Assembly (NCBI GenBank): GCA_025057135.1
Contig: JANWXY010000030.1
Coordinates: 1 to 32,070 of the forward strand
Length of the DNA stretch: 32,070 bases
Source: Bacteroidia bacterium
Lineage (GTDB): Bacteria > Bacteroidota > Bacteroidia > SpSt-205
Reading direction: 5' to 3'
The stretch's first letter is position 1. The number at the start of each line of letters is the position of its first letter. The notes below the pieces were generated by a model, which was not told where the DNA came from, made no database searches, and was given only the letters and a program-made list of their open reading frames with translations. Positions 15,609 through 24,606 of the stretch are shown here, one piece after another. Position numbers and translations under genes: made by a program.

Positions 15609-17036
15609 ATGCAGTATGATTTAGTTATTATTGGTGGAGGTGCTGCGGGTTTTGCTGGGGCGATGCGAGCGATGGACCTTGGGAAAAAGGTTCTCCTGAT
15701 TGAAAAAAGTCGCATAGGCGGAGCGGCGCTTTCGGGAGGCGCGCTATCATCTAAAACCTGGTGGGAGTTGGCGAAAGATTTTGATAAACTGTTTCTGACT
15801 GACCGGGGATATAAAGTAAGTGCTTTTGAGTTTTCGCTCGGAGAGCTACGGCGTATCGTAGAGCAAGCCGTAGAAGAGCGTCGCCAACAGATGCTCCGTC
15901 AGATCCACATTTATCAAGAGCAGGGAAGATTGCAGCTCATCTATGGCACAGCCCGTTTCTTGACCCCACACTGCGTGGAAGTTTTGCCAAACAACGGCGA
16001 ATCCTTTCATGTGGAAGCCGATTATTTTCTTTTAGCCACAGGTAGTCGCCCCCGCACGCTCCCTAACCTTCCAATAGATGGGCAAAAAGTTTTTACCAGT
16101 GACCACATAGATGCCCTTGAGGAGCTACCCTCTGAGCTGCTGATAGTGGGTTCTGGGGTGATTGGGTGTGAGTTTGCGAGTATTTTTTCCACTTTTCCGA
16201 AGGTGCGTGTAACAATGGTAGAGAAGGCTGAGCGAATCCTCCCCTACGAGGACCCCGACATTTCCAGTGTAGTGATGCAGAATCTCTCCGAGTGTAATGT
16301 GCGCTTTTTTACTCAGTCTCAGATTAAAAGCCTGCGCAGGGATGGAGACATCATCTCCTACGAGGTAGAGGATGCGAATGGGAAAGTGCATCAGGAGATC
16401 GCTTCGCATGCATTGATAGCAATCGGACGGATACCAAACTCAGAGAACCTGGGCTTAGAAAAAATAGGCGTCGCCGTAGAGCCCACAGGACAAGTGCGCA
16501 GTGACCAGACTCAGACCACGGTGCCGAATATATTCGTGGCGGGTGACTTGGATACTTACCGGGCTGGTTTTGTAAATGTTGCTGAGCAGGAAGCGCGATA
16601 TGCTGTGGAGCGTATGTTTGGACGAGTAAAGCGCCCTTTGGAATACGACCATCTCTCTTGGATCATGTTTTTGCGTCCAGAAGTGGCCGGAGTGGGTTTG
16701 AATGAACAGAGCGCTCGCAGTCAGGGATACGCTTACAGGGTGGTTCGGTATAACTACGACCTCACTGCTCGGGGCATAGCTATGCGCACTAAGCGTAGCT
16801 TTTTCAAGCTGATTACTACGGATGAACCAGACCCCTATATCTTGGGTTGCCGGGCGGTAGGGCCCCAAGCTTCGTCTATTATTGGGCTTGTAGCGATGAT
16901 GATACGGTTTTCACGGCGGGTGAGTGATTTATGCACTATTCTTCAGCCACATCCAGCGCTGACTGAGGGCATCCAAGAGTGCGCTCGCGCCCTACTCGGG
17001 GAAGCGATTATCAAGCCCGAGCTTCATACAGAATGA
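15609..17036 (+). CDS. Dihydrolipoamide-dehydrogenase-like flavoprotein lacking the redox disulfide
   Basis: The 475-residue protein has the full layout of the flavoprotein disulfide reductase family. FAD-binding is at IIGGGAAGFAGA (8-18), an NAD-binding motif at IVGSGVIGCEFASIF, the second FAD motif at IFVAGDLDTYRAGFVNVAEQEARYA, and a C-terminal dimerisation domain ends in HPALTE, equivalent to the catalytic HPTLSE of Lpd. The hallmark GGTCLNVGCIPSK aligns without gaps to GGAALSGGALSSK (37-49), so both redox cysteines are Ala (Ala40, Ala45). It cannot do normal E3 chemistry. SthA-type transhydrogenases lose only one of the two cysteines. A NAD(P)H oxidase, transhydrogenase or quinone/dye reductase is possible. 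Its stop overlaps the exporter start (ATGA). Confidence 0.88.
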   Translation: MQYDLVIIGGGAAGFAGAMRAMDLGKKVLLIEKSRIGGAALSGGALSSKTWWELAKDFDKLFLTDRGYKVSAFEFSLGELRRIVEQAVEERRQQMLRQIHIYQEQGRLQLIYGTARFLTPHCVEVLPNNGESFHVEADYFLLATGSRPRTLPNLPIDGQKVFTSDHIDALEELPSELLIVGSGVIGCEFASIFSTFPKVRVTMVEKAERILPYEDPDISSVVMQNLSECNVRFFTQSQIKSLRRDGDIISYEVEDANGKVHQEIASHALIAIGRIPNSENLGLEKIGVAVEPTGQVRSDQTQTTVPNIFVAGDLDTYRAGFVNVAEQEARYAVERMFGRVKRPLEYDHLSWIMFLRPEVAGVGLNEQSARSQGYAYRVVRYNYDLTARGIAMRTKRSFFKLITTDEPDPYILGCRAVGPQASSIIGLVAMMIRFSRRVSDLCTILQPHPALTEGIQECARALLGEAIIKPELHTE

Positions 17037-19345
17037 GAAGTTGGCCTGAACTCCTTCTGCGAGGAAGGTATCTCTGGCTTTTTTTCGTCGCTCTGGGCTC
17101 CACTTTTATGGTGAGATATGCTCTAAGGGTGGAGATTACTCAAGATTTTGTCAAGGTTGTCCCCAGTGATGATCCAGACTATAAGACTTACTTAGCGTTT
17201 CGGCAGGAGTTTGGTGAAGATGCGGGGACAGTTGTATTGGGCATCAATATCCCGTCATCAGCGGACTCTAACTTTTGGGAGGGAATAAAGAAACTGTCGG
17301 ATACACTGGCTCGTTTGAGGGGGGTGAAACAGGTATTTGGGGTGCCGACGGCGGTTCGTGTGCGCTGGAATGGGGAGCGCTTTCAGACAGAGCCCCTCAA
17401 TCTTCCTTCTGACTCTCTCAGTTGGGCTCGGCTTCGTCAGCAAAATCCTATTTACCTACGCCTTTTATGGGATACTTTGGGGCGTACCACGCTTCTGTTT
17501 ATTCGGTTAGACTCTCTCGTCCTTCACACCCGTGCGAAGCATGCCTTGATAGACTCCATAGAACACCTCAGTAATCAGTGGGCTACTTCCCAGTCGGTAG
17601 AAATACATTTTGCTGGGGTACCTTATTTGCGCCATTATGTGGCGCAGCTCCTTCCACACGAGCTGTGGATTTTCATCTGCGCATCTCTGGGACTGACAGT
17701 TGTTGTTTTGCTTATCTACTTCCGTTCTTGGTATGCGGCGGTATTCCCTGTGGTGTTACTCGGCTTATCTGCGCTTTGGACTGTGGGCATCATCGGGTTA
17801 TACGGCTTCAAGCTCACCTTGCTCACGGCGCTTTTGCCGCCTGTGATTATCATTTTGGGTATTCCGCCGAGCATATACATGCTTTCTGACTACCATCGCC
17901 TTTATGTCGCCAAAGGCAATAAAGTCGCCGCCATCCAAGAGATGCTCCGCCATCTCGGCGTCGTAACTTTCATGATAAATGCTAATACTGCCTTTGGCTT
18001 TCTCACGCTATACCTGACTAATGTGGTCCCGTTGCAGGAGTTTGGTCTGGTGGCTTTCTGGGGGACGATGGTTACATATATTTTGACCATTCTGCTGCTA
18101 CCGTCCTTTTTTATGCTTCTGCCTGAACCCAAAGAGCGTCATCTTCGTCACCTAACGAATCGCTGGATTGTCCGACTTGTCCGATGGGTTGGACAAGTGG
18201 TAGAGCAGCGCAAAATCTGGATATATGGGCTTACAGCTCTTCTTTTCGTAATCGGAGGTATTGGGGTAGTTCGTTTGCGGGCGGTATCGTATATGGCGGA
18301 TGATTTGCCTTCGGATGCTCAGTTTCTGCAAGACCAGCGGTTTTTTGAGCGGTATTATGGGGGGATGATGCCCTTTGAGATAGTTATAGAGGCAAAGCAG
18401 GCCCAAGGTCTCCGAAGGCTGCGCACCATTCGGGCTTTATCTGCTCTTCAGGATAGCTTATCCAAATACCCTGAGTTTGCTCGTAGTCTCAGCCTCGCCG
18501 ACCTTCTCAAGGCTGGGCGTCAAGCCTTTTGGGGAGGAGCTCCTCAAGCATACGCTCTACCACAGCCAGAGGAGCTGCCAGTACTCTTACGAGCTATGCG
18601 CAAACAGGAAGTAGATTTTTTCCTGCTTGGGAGTCTGGTTGATACCTCCTATCAGCGCACGCGTATAACGACTTTCGTCAAGGATATTGGGTCTGCTGAT
18701 ATGCCTCGCCTCTTGAGGGAAGTTCAAAAAGACATTCAGGCGACTTTTGGCGAAGAAGCTGAGAGCATCCGCATCACGGGTACGACACTCATTTTTCTGA
18801 AAGCCATAGATTACTTGATTGATAATCTGGTTTGGAGTTTGGTAGCCACATTTCTGCTTGTAGCGCTGCAAATGTTCATCCTCTACGGCTCAGTCAGAAT
18901 CATGCTGATTAGCATTTGTGTAAATCTCCTTCCGCTTTTTCTGGTGGCTGGACTCATGGGGTACATGGGTATGCCTATCAAGCCGTCTACTGCGCTGATC
19001 TATGAAATGGCCTTTGGTATCGTAGTGGATAGTGCCATACACTTTTTGAGCTCGTATCAGTGGTACTATCGCCGCCATCCGATACCTGCCCGAGCAGCTA
19101 TTGTGAGCATACATCACACGGGGGCGCTGATTGCTTATACTTCGTTTGTACTTCTGATAGGGTTTGGGATATTTATATTCTCTTCGTTCGGCGGTACGCG
19201 GGCGCTCGGTATTCTAACAGCGATATCTTTGGGGATTGGATTTTTCTCTAATATCTTTCTAATGCCAGCTTTGCTTATCTCATTGCGTCAGTCTGATGAA
19301 GGGGTGGTCAAACGCGTCCTTCGGCAGGTAAAGCAGCGGGGGTAA
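17033..19345 (+). CDS. RND-superfamily (MMPL-like) exporter
   Basis: The 770-residue protein has twelve membrane helices in two similar halves: one helix (~10-30), a large periplasmic loop, then five helices, repeated. The first loop begins [31 protein letters not shown], typical of COG1033-type RND exporters; the second begins [36 protein letters not shown]-like acidic motif is present in [13 protein letters not shown], and [25 protein letters not shown] occupies the equivalent position in the first half. Such proteins move hydrophobic compounds or lipids using proton motive force; the cargo is unknown. I chose ATG 17033, whose ATGA overlaps the upstream stop, over the longer in-frame start at 16979. 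The 3' end overlaps convergent glyA by 38 nt. Confidence 0.87.
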   Translation: MRSWPELLLRGRYLWLFFVALGSTFMVRYALRVEITQDFVKVVPSDDPDYKTYLAFRQEFGEDAGTVVLGINIPSSADSNFWEGIKKLSDTLARLRGVKQVFGVPTAVRVRWNGERFQTEPLNLPSDSLSWARLRQQNPIYLRLLWDTLGRTTLLFIRLDSLVLHTRAKHALIDSIEHLSNQWATSQSVEIHFAGVPYLRHYVAQLLPHELWIFICASLGLTVVVLLIYFRSWYAAVFPVVLLGLSALWTVGIIGLYGFKLTLLTALLPPVIIILGIPPSIYMLSDYHRLYVAKGNKVAAIQEMLRHLGVVTFMINANTAFGFLTLYLTNVVPLQEFGLVAFWGTMVTYILTILLLPSFFMLLPEPKERHLRHLTNRWIVRLVRWVGQVVEQRKIWIYGLTALLFVIGGIGVVRLRAVSYMADDLPSDAQFLQDQRFFERYYGGMMPFEIVIEAKQAQGLRRLRTIRALSALQDSLSKYPEFARSLSLADLLKAGRQAFWGGAPQAYALPQPEELPVLLRAMRKQEVDFFLLGSLVDTSYQRTRITTFVKDIGSADMPRLLREVQKDIQATFGEEAESIRITGTTLIFLKAIDYLIDNLVWSLVATFLLVALQMFILYGSVRIMLISICVNLLPLFLVAGLMGYMGMPIKPSTALIYEMAFGIVVDSAIHFLSSYQWYYRRHPIPARAAIVSIHHTGALIAYTSFVLLIGFGIFIFSSFGGTRALGILTAISLGIGFFSNIFLMPALLISLRQSDEGVVKRVLRQVKQRG

Positions 19346-20615
19346 TGGGCGCGTACGGGAGGGGATAGCTTTGAAGGAAATCTCGTATTTCGGCTTGGAT
19401 GGCGTTGAGTTTCTCAGGGTTTGCAAGATTAGTGAGGGCTTGGTCTATCCACTGTGCAACCTGGCGAAACTCTGCTTCAGTAAAGCCACGCGTTGTCAGC
19501 GCTGGCGTACCCAGGCGAATCCCACTTGTGATTAGAGGGGGCTGTGGGTCGTATGGAATGAGATTTTTGTTGATGGTGATGCCAGCCATCTCGAGTCCCT
19601 CTTCTGCGTGGCGTCCAGTGATGCCCTTATTTCGGAGGTCGACCAAAACGATATGATTATCTGTGCCTCTGGTTAAGACGGTATAATCCAGCTCCATGAG
19701 AGCCTGAGCCAGTGCTTGAGCATTTCTTATGACTTGCTGGGCGTAGCTGCGAAACTCAGGTTGGAGGGCTTCGCCAAATGCCACGGCTTTGGCAGCGATC
19801 GCGTGCATGTGAGGTCCTCCTTGGATACCAGGAAAGAGCGCGCTATCTAATATGGTGCTCATTTTTTTGAGCTGCCCCTTAGGTGTTTTTTCTCCAAGGG
19901 GATTTGGGAAGTCCTTACCCATCATGATGATACCGCCGCGAGGGCCGCGCAAAGTTTTATGTGTGGTACTTGTGACGATGTGGCAGTGTGGTAGGGGATC
20001 ATTCAGGAGTTTTGCTGCAATCAGCCCAGCTGGATGCGCAATGTCTGCGACTAAGGTAGCCCCCACTTCATCCGCAATCTGGCGAAGGGTCTTCCAGTCC
20101 CAGTCCCTTGGATAGCTACTGGCGCCGGCCATGAGGACTTTCGGACGAAATTTGAGAGCTTTTTCACGTATTTCGTCGTAATCTAAAAGGTATGTATCCT
20201 CACGCACGCCATAATGTTCTACTGTATAGAGGCGTCCCGAGGAGTTTAGAGGACTTCCATGGGTCAGATGTCCGCCGTGGGCGAGCTGGAAGCTCAGAAG
20301 TTTTTCACCAGGTCTGAGCAGAGCTAATAAAACGGCGGCGTTTGCCTGAGCGCCTGAGTGGGGCTGTACATTCACCCATTCGGCGCCGAAGAGTAGCTTA
20401 AGCCTTTCTTGAGCGAGGCGCTCTACTTCATCTACATATGTACAGCCACCATAATACCTTTTACCGGGCAATCCCTCAGCGTATTTATTGTTCAGTACAG
20501 AGCCGAGCGCTTGCAGTACAGCTGGGCTAGCATAGTTTTCAGAAGCTATTAGTTCTAATCCCTCTGCTTGGCGGCGCCGTTCTGCTTCTATCCAGGCGAA
20601 AATCGGGTCAATCAC
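19308..20615 (-). CDS. glyA: Serine hydroxymethyltransferase
   Basis: PLP enzyme interconverting serine and glycine and loading one-carbon units on THF; 435 residues. Hallmarks: [27 protein letters not shown] near the start, [16 protein letters not shown], and the PLP-lysine segment [13 protein letters not shown]. The longest reading frame starts at ATG 20630, but the promoter box TATATTTG (20620-20627) lies inside that extension. GTG 20615 (V-I-D-P-I-F) fits the usual SHMT N-terminus better and follows the box by 4 nt, so I chose it. The end overlaps the convergent exporter gene by 38 nt, with no terminator hairpin visible. Confidence 0.95.
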   Translation of the reverse strand: MIDPIFAWIEAERRRQAEGLELIASENYASPAVLQALGSVLNNKYAEGLPGKRYYGGCTYVDEVERLAQERLKLLFGAEWVNVQPHSGAQANAAVLLALLRPGEKLLSFQLAHGGHLTHGSPLNSSGRLYTVEHYGVREDTYLLDYDEIREKALKFRPKVLMAGASSYPRDWDWKTLRQIADEVGATLVADIAHPAGLIAAKLLNDPLPHCHIVTSTTHKTLRGPRGGIIMMGKDFPNPLGEKTPKGQLKKMSTILDSALFPGIQGGPHMHAIAAKAVAFGEALQPEFRSYAQQVIRNAQALAQALMELDYTVLTRGTDNHIVLVDLRNKGITGRHAEEGLEMAGITINKNLIPYDPQPPLITSGIRLGTPALTTRGFTEAEFRQVAQWIDQALTNLANPEKLNAIQAEIRDFLQSYPLPYAPITPAALPAEGRV

Positions 20616-20619
20616 ATAG

Positions 20620-20627
20620 CAAATATA
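20620..20627 (-). promoter_or_regulatory. -7 box TATATTTG for glyA
   Basis: The minus-strand TATATTTG ends 4 nt before GTG 20615. It lies within the apparent coding region if ATG 20630 were used, which argues for the GTG start. Confidence 0.65.
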
Positions 20628-20652
20628 CATTACAGACCTGTATGGCTTTACT

Positions 20653-20660
20653 TACCTTTG
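20653..20660 (+). promoter_or_regulatory. -7 box TACCTTTG for the E2 gene
   Basis: TACCTTTG ends 4 nt before the ATG at 20665 and matches TAnnTTTG exactly. Confidence 0.7.
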
Positions 20661-20664
20661 ACCC

Positions 20665-22020
20665 ATGACGGAACTAACGCTACCTAAGCTGGGCGAAAGT
20701 GTAACTGAGGCTCGCATTATCCGCTGGCTCAAAAAGCCGGGCGATCGCGTAGAAGCTGACGAGCCAGTGTTAGAGATAGCTACGGATAAGGTAGATTCCG
20801 AGGTGCCGGCTCCTGTCGCGGGTATCTTGACAGACCTTCGTGTCAAGGAAGGGGAAACCGTTCCAGTAGGTACGGTATTAGCGCTTATTGTAGTGGAGGG
20901 TGAAGTAAGCTCTAAGGCTTCGCCTGAGGTGGTGCCAGCTTCAGCTCCTCCTACTTTGAGTCCTGCTTCGCAAGGGAATGGTAGCTCTATTTCTACTGCC
21001 GGCTCGGAAAAAATCCCTGCCAGACATGGGGATAGGTTTTATTCTCCCCTTGTTCGGACTATTGCTCAGCAGGAAGGCGTGTCTTTGGCGGAGTTGGAGC
21101 AAATCGCAGGTACGGGCGCCGGAGGGCGCGTTACTAAAAATGACCTACTGGCTTATTTAGCTAAGCGTCCTGCGGTTTCTCAGGTAGCAGTGCCTACAAC
21201 TCCAGCCTCTGAGCCCGCGCCAGCCACTGCGTCTACGGCTTCTATTCAAGAGATTGTGGCTTACTTGCAGGAGCACTTTATCCTGGTTCCTCGGAAAAAG
21301 TTTTCTCATGAAAACGCAGATATTTTAGAAATGGATCGCATGCGCAAGCTTATTGCTGAGAATATGGTCTATTCTAAACATGTGTCACCTCATGTGACCA
21401 GCTTTGTAGAAGCAGATGTTACGGCGGTCGTATTGTGGCGGGAGAAGGTCAAAGAGACTTTTGAGAAGAAATATGGCGAGAAGCTCACATTCACGCATGT
21501 ATTCGTAGAGGTATTGTCAAAAGCTCTTAGAGAATATCCCCAACTCAATGCCTCGGTAGAGGGCGATAAGATTTTACTCAAACGCGATATTCACATTGGT
21601 GTGGCTGTGGCTCTGCCGAATAATAACCTGATAGTACCTGTTGTTCGGCACGCAGACAGACTCAATCTGGCAGGGATAGCGGCTGCGGTAAATGATCTCT
21701 CTCGGAGAGCTCGTGCAGGGCAGCTCAAGCCGGACGAAATCAGCGGCGGTACTTATACCCTTTCTAATGTGGGGACTTTTGGCAATGTGATGGGAACCCC
21801 CGTCATATTACAGCCGCAGGTGGCGATTCTCGCCACGGGCGCTATCCGCAAAAAGCCTGCTATTATAGAAACCCCTTCCGGAGATGTAATAGGGATTCGT
21901 CATATGATGTTTCTCTCGCATTCATATGACCATCGGGTAATAGATGGAGCATTAGGCGGGGCTTTTGTTCGGCGGGTAGCGGATCTCTTAGAGGGATGGG
22001 ATATTCATAGAGAAGTCTGA
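20665..22020 (+). CDS. Dihydrolipoamide acyltransferase, E2 of a 2-oxoacid dehydrogenase complex
   Basis: The 451-residue E2 has the classic order. The lipoyl domain (1-~75) has the lipoylated Lys42 in EIATDKVDSEVPAPVAG. An Ala/Pro/Ser linker leads to a peripheral subunit-binding domain (~123-165, SPLVRTIAQQEGVSLAELE...GRVTKNDLLAYL). A second Ala/Pro linker precedes the catalytic domain, ending SHSYDHRVIDGALGG with catalytic His423 and Asp427. It passes acyl groups from lipoate to CoA. Sequence alone does not separate the oxoglutarate (SucB), branched-chain and pyruvate forms; TDKVDSEVPAP leans towards SucB or branched-chain types. No E1 gene is adjacent, and the only Lpd-like protein in the window lacks its cysteines, so the true E3 must be elsewhere. 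Confidence 0.93.
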   Translation: MTELTLPKLGESVTEARIIRWLKKPGDRVEADEPVLEIATDKVDSEVPAPVAGILTDLRVKEGETVPVGTVLALIVVEGEVSSKASPEVVPASAPPTLSPASQGNGSSISTAGSEKIPARHGDRFYSPLVRTIAQQEGVSLAELEQIAGTGAGGRVTKNDLLAYLAKRPAVSQVAVPTTPASEPAPATASTASIQEIVAYLQEHFILVPRKKFSHENADILEMDRMRKLIAENMVYSKHVSPHVTSFVEADVTAVVLWREKVKETFEKKYGEKLTFTHVFVEVLSKALREYPQLNASVEGDKILLKRDIHIGVAVALPNNNLIVPVVRHADRLNLAGIAAAVNDLSRRARAGQLKPDEISGGTYTLSNVGTFGNVMGTPVILQPQVAILATGAIRKKPAIIETPSGDVIGIRHMMFLSHSYDHRVIDGALGGAFVRRVADLLEGWDIHREV

Positions 22021-22040
22021 AAGGTCTAACTCTCCCGCCC

Positions 22041-22069
22041 CCTAAGTTAGGCTTAGCCCTCTGCGGGCT
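22041..22069. terminator. Palindrome and hairpin between convergent genes
   Basis: The 52-nt convergent gap holds CCTAA-G-TTAGG (22041-22051) followed by AGCCC-TCTGC-GGGCT (22055-22069, 5-bp stem, 5-nt loop). No T-run follows. It could be a weak bidirectional terminator serving both the E2 gene and the minus-strand gene. Confidence 0.4.
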
Positions 22070-22072
22070 GCT

Positions 22073-23497
22073 CTACTCTAGTTCTATGCGTGCAAGTACG
22101 AACTGCCCTGCTCTTTCGCGAGTATAGGCGATAAGTCCTTCGGTATTATTGAGCTGGCGGGCTAACTTACGGTAGAAAGCGTCGCTACTACGGAAACCTG
22201 AGATAAATGGACGGGGAGCGGAGAGGTTGCCCTTTTCATCCAAGGTGACCAGAAAAACCTGCGTGCCCATACCCCGAGTATAACTTCGGTAAAGAAAGTA
22301 TATCTTCTGTCCTCCAACTAATAGGGCATAAGAGAGCTCGGTATCCATAGTACCCGTCTGGGATTTAGGGATAATGCGAAACCATTCCAAGTTTCCGAGC
22401 GAGTCTATGGCGAATATTACAATATCCTCGTAGTGGTAGTTATCTTGCGTGTACCAGAATCCATAAAAGTCTCGGAAAGTGGTGGTAACGATGTAAAACT
22501 GCTCACCAATCAGTAGTACTCCACCATCTGCGCGAGGTATGAGATGGTCTAAATACAAGTCAGGAATTCCTCGGCCGCGGGCAATCTGCCGTTCAGAAAG
22601 GAAGCGTTGGAGGACCTCCGTGGGGAGTGGTGTCTTTTGGATACCGGACAAAAAGAAACCACTACTTTCTACACGAGCGAATAGTATGCCCTGCACCTGT
22701 TCGCTGCCGCGTTTGAGGGAGTAGAAGGCAGCGATGCGTGCCCCGCCCCCTTTTTCTATGCGAAATGTCGGTTCTATGAGGTAGAGATTTTCCACTTCCA
22801 GAGGAACTGACAGCGTAATGTTGGCCTCTGGTACATACCGAAAAAGAAAATACTTCGGATACGGAGATTCTGAGCTTTTCACTGCACCTAAGGCGAAAAG
22901 GTGTCCCTCGTGGCTGGGTTGAATCGCTCGGCGTATCTCTAACTCTTTTTCTCTGTAAGGCAATATCCATTCTCCGGCATAAGCAGTATCAGGACCCACT
23001 AAAAAAAACCGAATCCTATCTGCACTGTCCGAAGCGACACGAACAGAAAAGCTCAGACACGCATACTTACGATTAGGAGCATACTTGAGCTCTATTTTGG
23101 AGGTGCGGGAAGCAGATTCAACCGTGAAAAGGAGCTTCTGCCGGAAAAGAACCTTCCCCTCTGTACTTAGGAGGTAGCCGTAAATGTAGCGCTTCTGTCC
23201 TTCGCTTCGTTGTGTGAAGGTCCATATCTGATTTTCTATGACGGCGAGGTGGAGTGGCTCTTCGCCCAGAGTTTGCTCAAAAATGTCCTGACTCCATTCA
23301 TGCCGCAGCTCGGCGTTATATTTATGGAGAGTGAAAGTACGCACAGAGGTAATAGTCTTATGAGATAGAGTAACGATGCCACCGTCAGCTTGAACATATT
23401 CGGTGTAAATCGGACGAGGCTGCTTTCTGTCCAAGGTGAGCTCCGCAATCACGTTTTGCATCCAAATAACTCCCCACCACAGAAGCGCCACCGGCAT
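22073..23497 (-). CDS. Exported protein of unknown function, probably beta-propeller-like
   Basis: The 474-residue protein begins with a hydrophobic segment (MPVALLWWGVIWMQNVIA) that fits a signal peptide. The rest is rich in beta-strand patterns with repeated short units of the form ADGGIVTLS, ENQIWTFTQ, ADGGVLLIGEQFYIVT, GGQKIYFLYRSY and LDEKGNLSAP, resembling blades of a propeller. No catalytic motif, lipobox or T9SS sorting domain is visible. It is single-gene, transcribed from a box 5 nt before the ATG and divergent from prfA. I do not recognise a family. Confidence 0.7.
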   Translation of the reverse strand: MPVALLWWGVIWMQNVIAELTLDRKQPRPIYTEYVQADGGIVTLSHKTITSVRTFTLHKYNAELRHEWSQDIFEQTLGEEPLHLAVIENQIWTFTQRSEGQKRYIYGYLLSTEGKVLFRQKLLFTVESASRTSKIELKYAPNRKYACLSFSVRVASDSADRIRFFLVGPDTAYAGEWILPYREKELEIRRAIQPSHEGHLFALGAVKSSESPYPKYFLFRYVPEANITLSVPLEVENLYLIEPTFRIEKGGGARIAAFYSLKRGSEQVQGILFARVESSGFFLSGIQKTPLPTEVLQRFLSERQIARGRGIPDLYLDHLIPRADGGVLLIGEQFYIVTTTFRDFYGFWYTQDNYHYEDIVIFAIDSLGNLEWFRIIPKSQTGTMDTELSYALLVGGQKIYFLYRSYTRGMGTQVFLVTLDEKGNLSAPRPFISGFRSSDAFYRKLARQLNNTEGLIAYTRERAGQFVLARIELE

Positions 23498-23502
23498 ATA
23501 CT

Positions 23503-23510
23503 CAAAGGTA
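23503..23510 (-). promoter_or_regulatory. -7 box TACCTTTG for the exported protein at 23497
   Basis: The minus-strand TACCTTTG ends 5 nt before the ATG at 23497. Together with 23520-23527 it forms a perfect 8-bp inverted repeat with 9 bp between arms. Confidence 0.7.
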
Positions 23511-23519
23511 AGGTCTTTT

Positions 23520-23527
23520 TACCTTTG
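23520..23527 (+). promoter_or_regulatory. -7 box TACCTTTG for prfA
   Basis: TACCTTTG ends 5 nt before the prfA ATG at 23533. The opposing start codon is only 35 nt away, so each promoter's upstream element must lie in the other gene's coding region. Confidence 0.7.
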
Positions 23528-23532
23528 TTGAA

Positions 23533-24606
23533 ATGTGGGAGCGTTTAGAGCAAGTGAAAAAACGGTTTCTTCGAGTAGAGGAGGAGCTTTCTCGTGGCGT
23601 AGAAGACCCCGTGCAACTTCGGGAACTTGGGCGAGAGCATAAATACTTAGCACCGATTGTTTCCTTACATGAAAGGTGGCTTCGGGTGCATGAGGCTTTG
23701 ACTCATGCCAAGGAAGAGCTGGAAAGCACCAGAGACCCTGAATGGCGAGCCATAGTCTCGGAAGAAGTAGATCGGCTATCTCAGGAAAAAGTAGATATTG
23801 AACAGCAGCTCAAAATCGCTCTCCTTCCACCAGACCCCGATGATGATAAAAGTGTTATATTGGAGATTCGCGCAGGAACGGGGGGGGACGAAGCAGCCCT
23901 TTTTGCAGGGGACTTAGCGCGAATGTATCAGCGCTATATTGAAAGGCGGGGCTGGAAGTGGGAAGTTAGTGATTTCACTGAGGGAAATGCCGGAGGATAT
24001 AAAGAGCTCATTATGCTTGTTCGGGGAGAAGGCGCTTACGGCTGGCTAAAATACGAAGGTGGGGTTCATCGCGTTCAAAGGATTCCACAAACGGAGAGTC
24101 AAGGGCGCATTCATACTTCCGCTGCGTCCGTAGCGGTTCTACCAGAACCTGAAGATATTGATATTCAGATCAAGGAAAGCGACATCCGTAAGGATACCTA
24201 CTGCTCCTCTGGGCACGGCGGTCAATCTGTGAATACCACTTACTCGGCGGTGCGTTTAGTGCATATCCCCACTGGAATCACTGTGGCAATCCAAAATGAA
24301 CGCTCTCAAATAAAAAACTATGAAACTGCGCTGCGGATTCTAAAGGCTCGCTTGTACGAGATGGAGCTTCAAAAGCGACAAGCGCAGGAGGAGGCGCTCA
24401 GACGATCGTATATCTCCACGGGAGACCGCAGCGCTAAAATTCGCACTTATAACTTTCCTCAAAATAGAGTGACCGATCATCGGATAGGTCTGACGCTATA
24501 TGAACTGGACCGAGTGATGGATGGCGAATTAGACGAGCTCTTAGCGGCGCTGCGTCTGGCTGACCAGACACAGCGCCTCGCTCAGTTGGAAGCTCAGGCT
24601 GGCTGA
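23533..24606 (+). CDS. prfA: Peptide chain release factor 1
   Basis: Class I release factor reading UAA and UAG; 357 residues, a normal length. The N-terminal part is coiled (1-~100). Domain 2 has VQRIPQTESQGRIHTSAASVAVLPE; PQT sits at the PxT stop-codon anticodon position that marks RF1 rather than RF2. The catalytic GGQ loop is SGHGGQSVNTT (Gly229-Gln231), in RF1-style context. The end, QNRVTDHRIGLTLYELDRVMDG, is typical. No programmed frameshift is present, as expected for RF1. The 3' end overlaps the convergent DUF3137-like gene by 13 nt. Confidence 0.97.
   Translation: MWERLEQVKKRFLRVEEELSRGVEDPVQLRELGREHKYLAPIVSLHERWLRVHEALTHAKEELESTRDPEWRAIVSEEVDRLSQEKVDIEQQLKIALLPPDPDDDKSVILEIRAGTGGDEAALFAGDLARMYQRYIERRGWKWEVSDFTEGNAGGYKELIMLVRGEGAYGWLKYEGGVHRVQRIPQTESQGRIHTSAASVAVLPEPEDIDIQIKESDIRKDTYCSSGHGGQSVNTTYSAVRLVHIPTGITVAIQNERSQIKNYETALRILKARLYEMELQKRQAQEEALRRSYISTGDRSAKIRTYNFPQNRVTDHRIGLTLYELDRVMDGELDELLAALRLADQTQRLAQLEAQAG

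Noticed and set aside
16979-17032. Longer N-terminus for the RND exporter
   Set aside because: The extension lies inside the flavoprotein gene, is hydrophilic and basic, and precedes a better ATGA-coupled start.
15609-17036. Functional E3 (lpd) for the E2 at 20665
   Set aside because: Both redox cysteines are Ala, so standard dihydrolipoamide oxidation is not possible.
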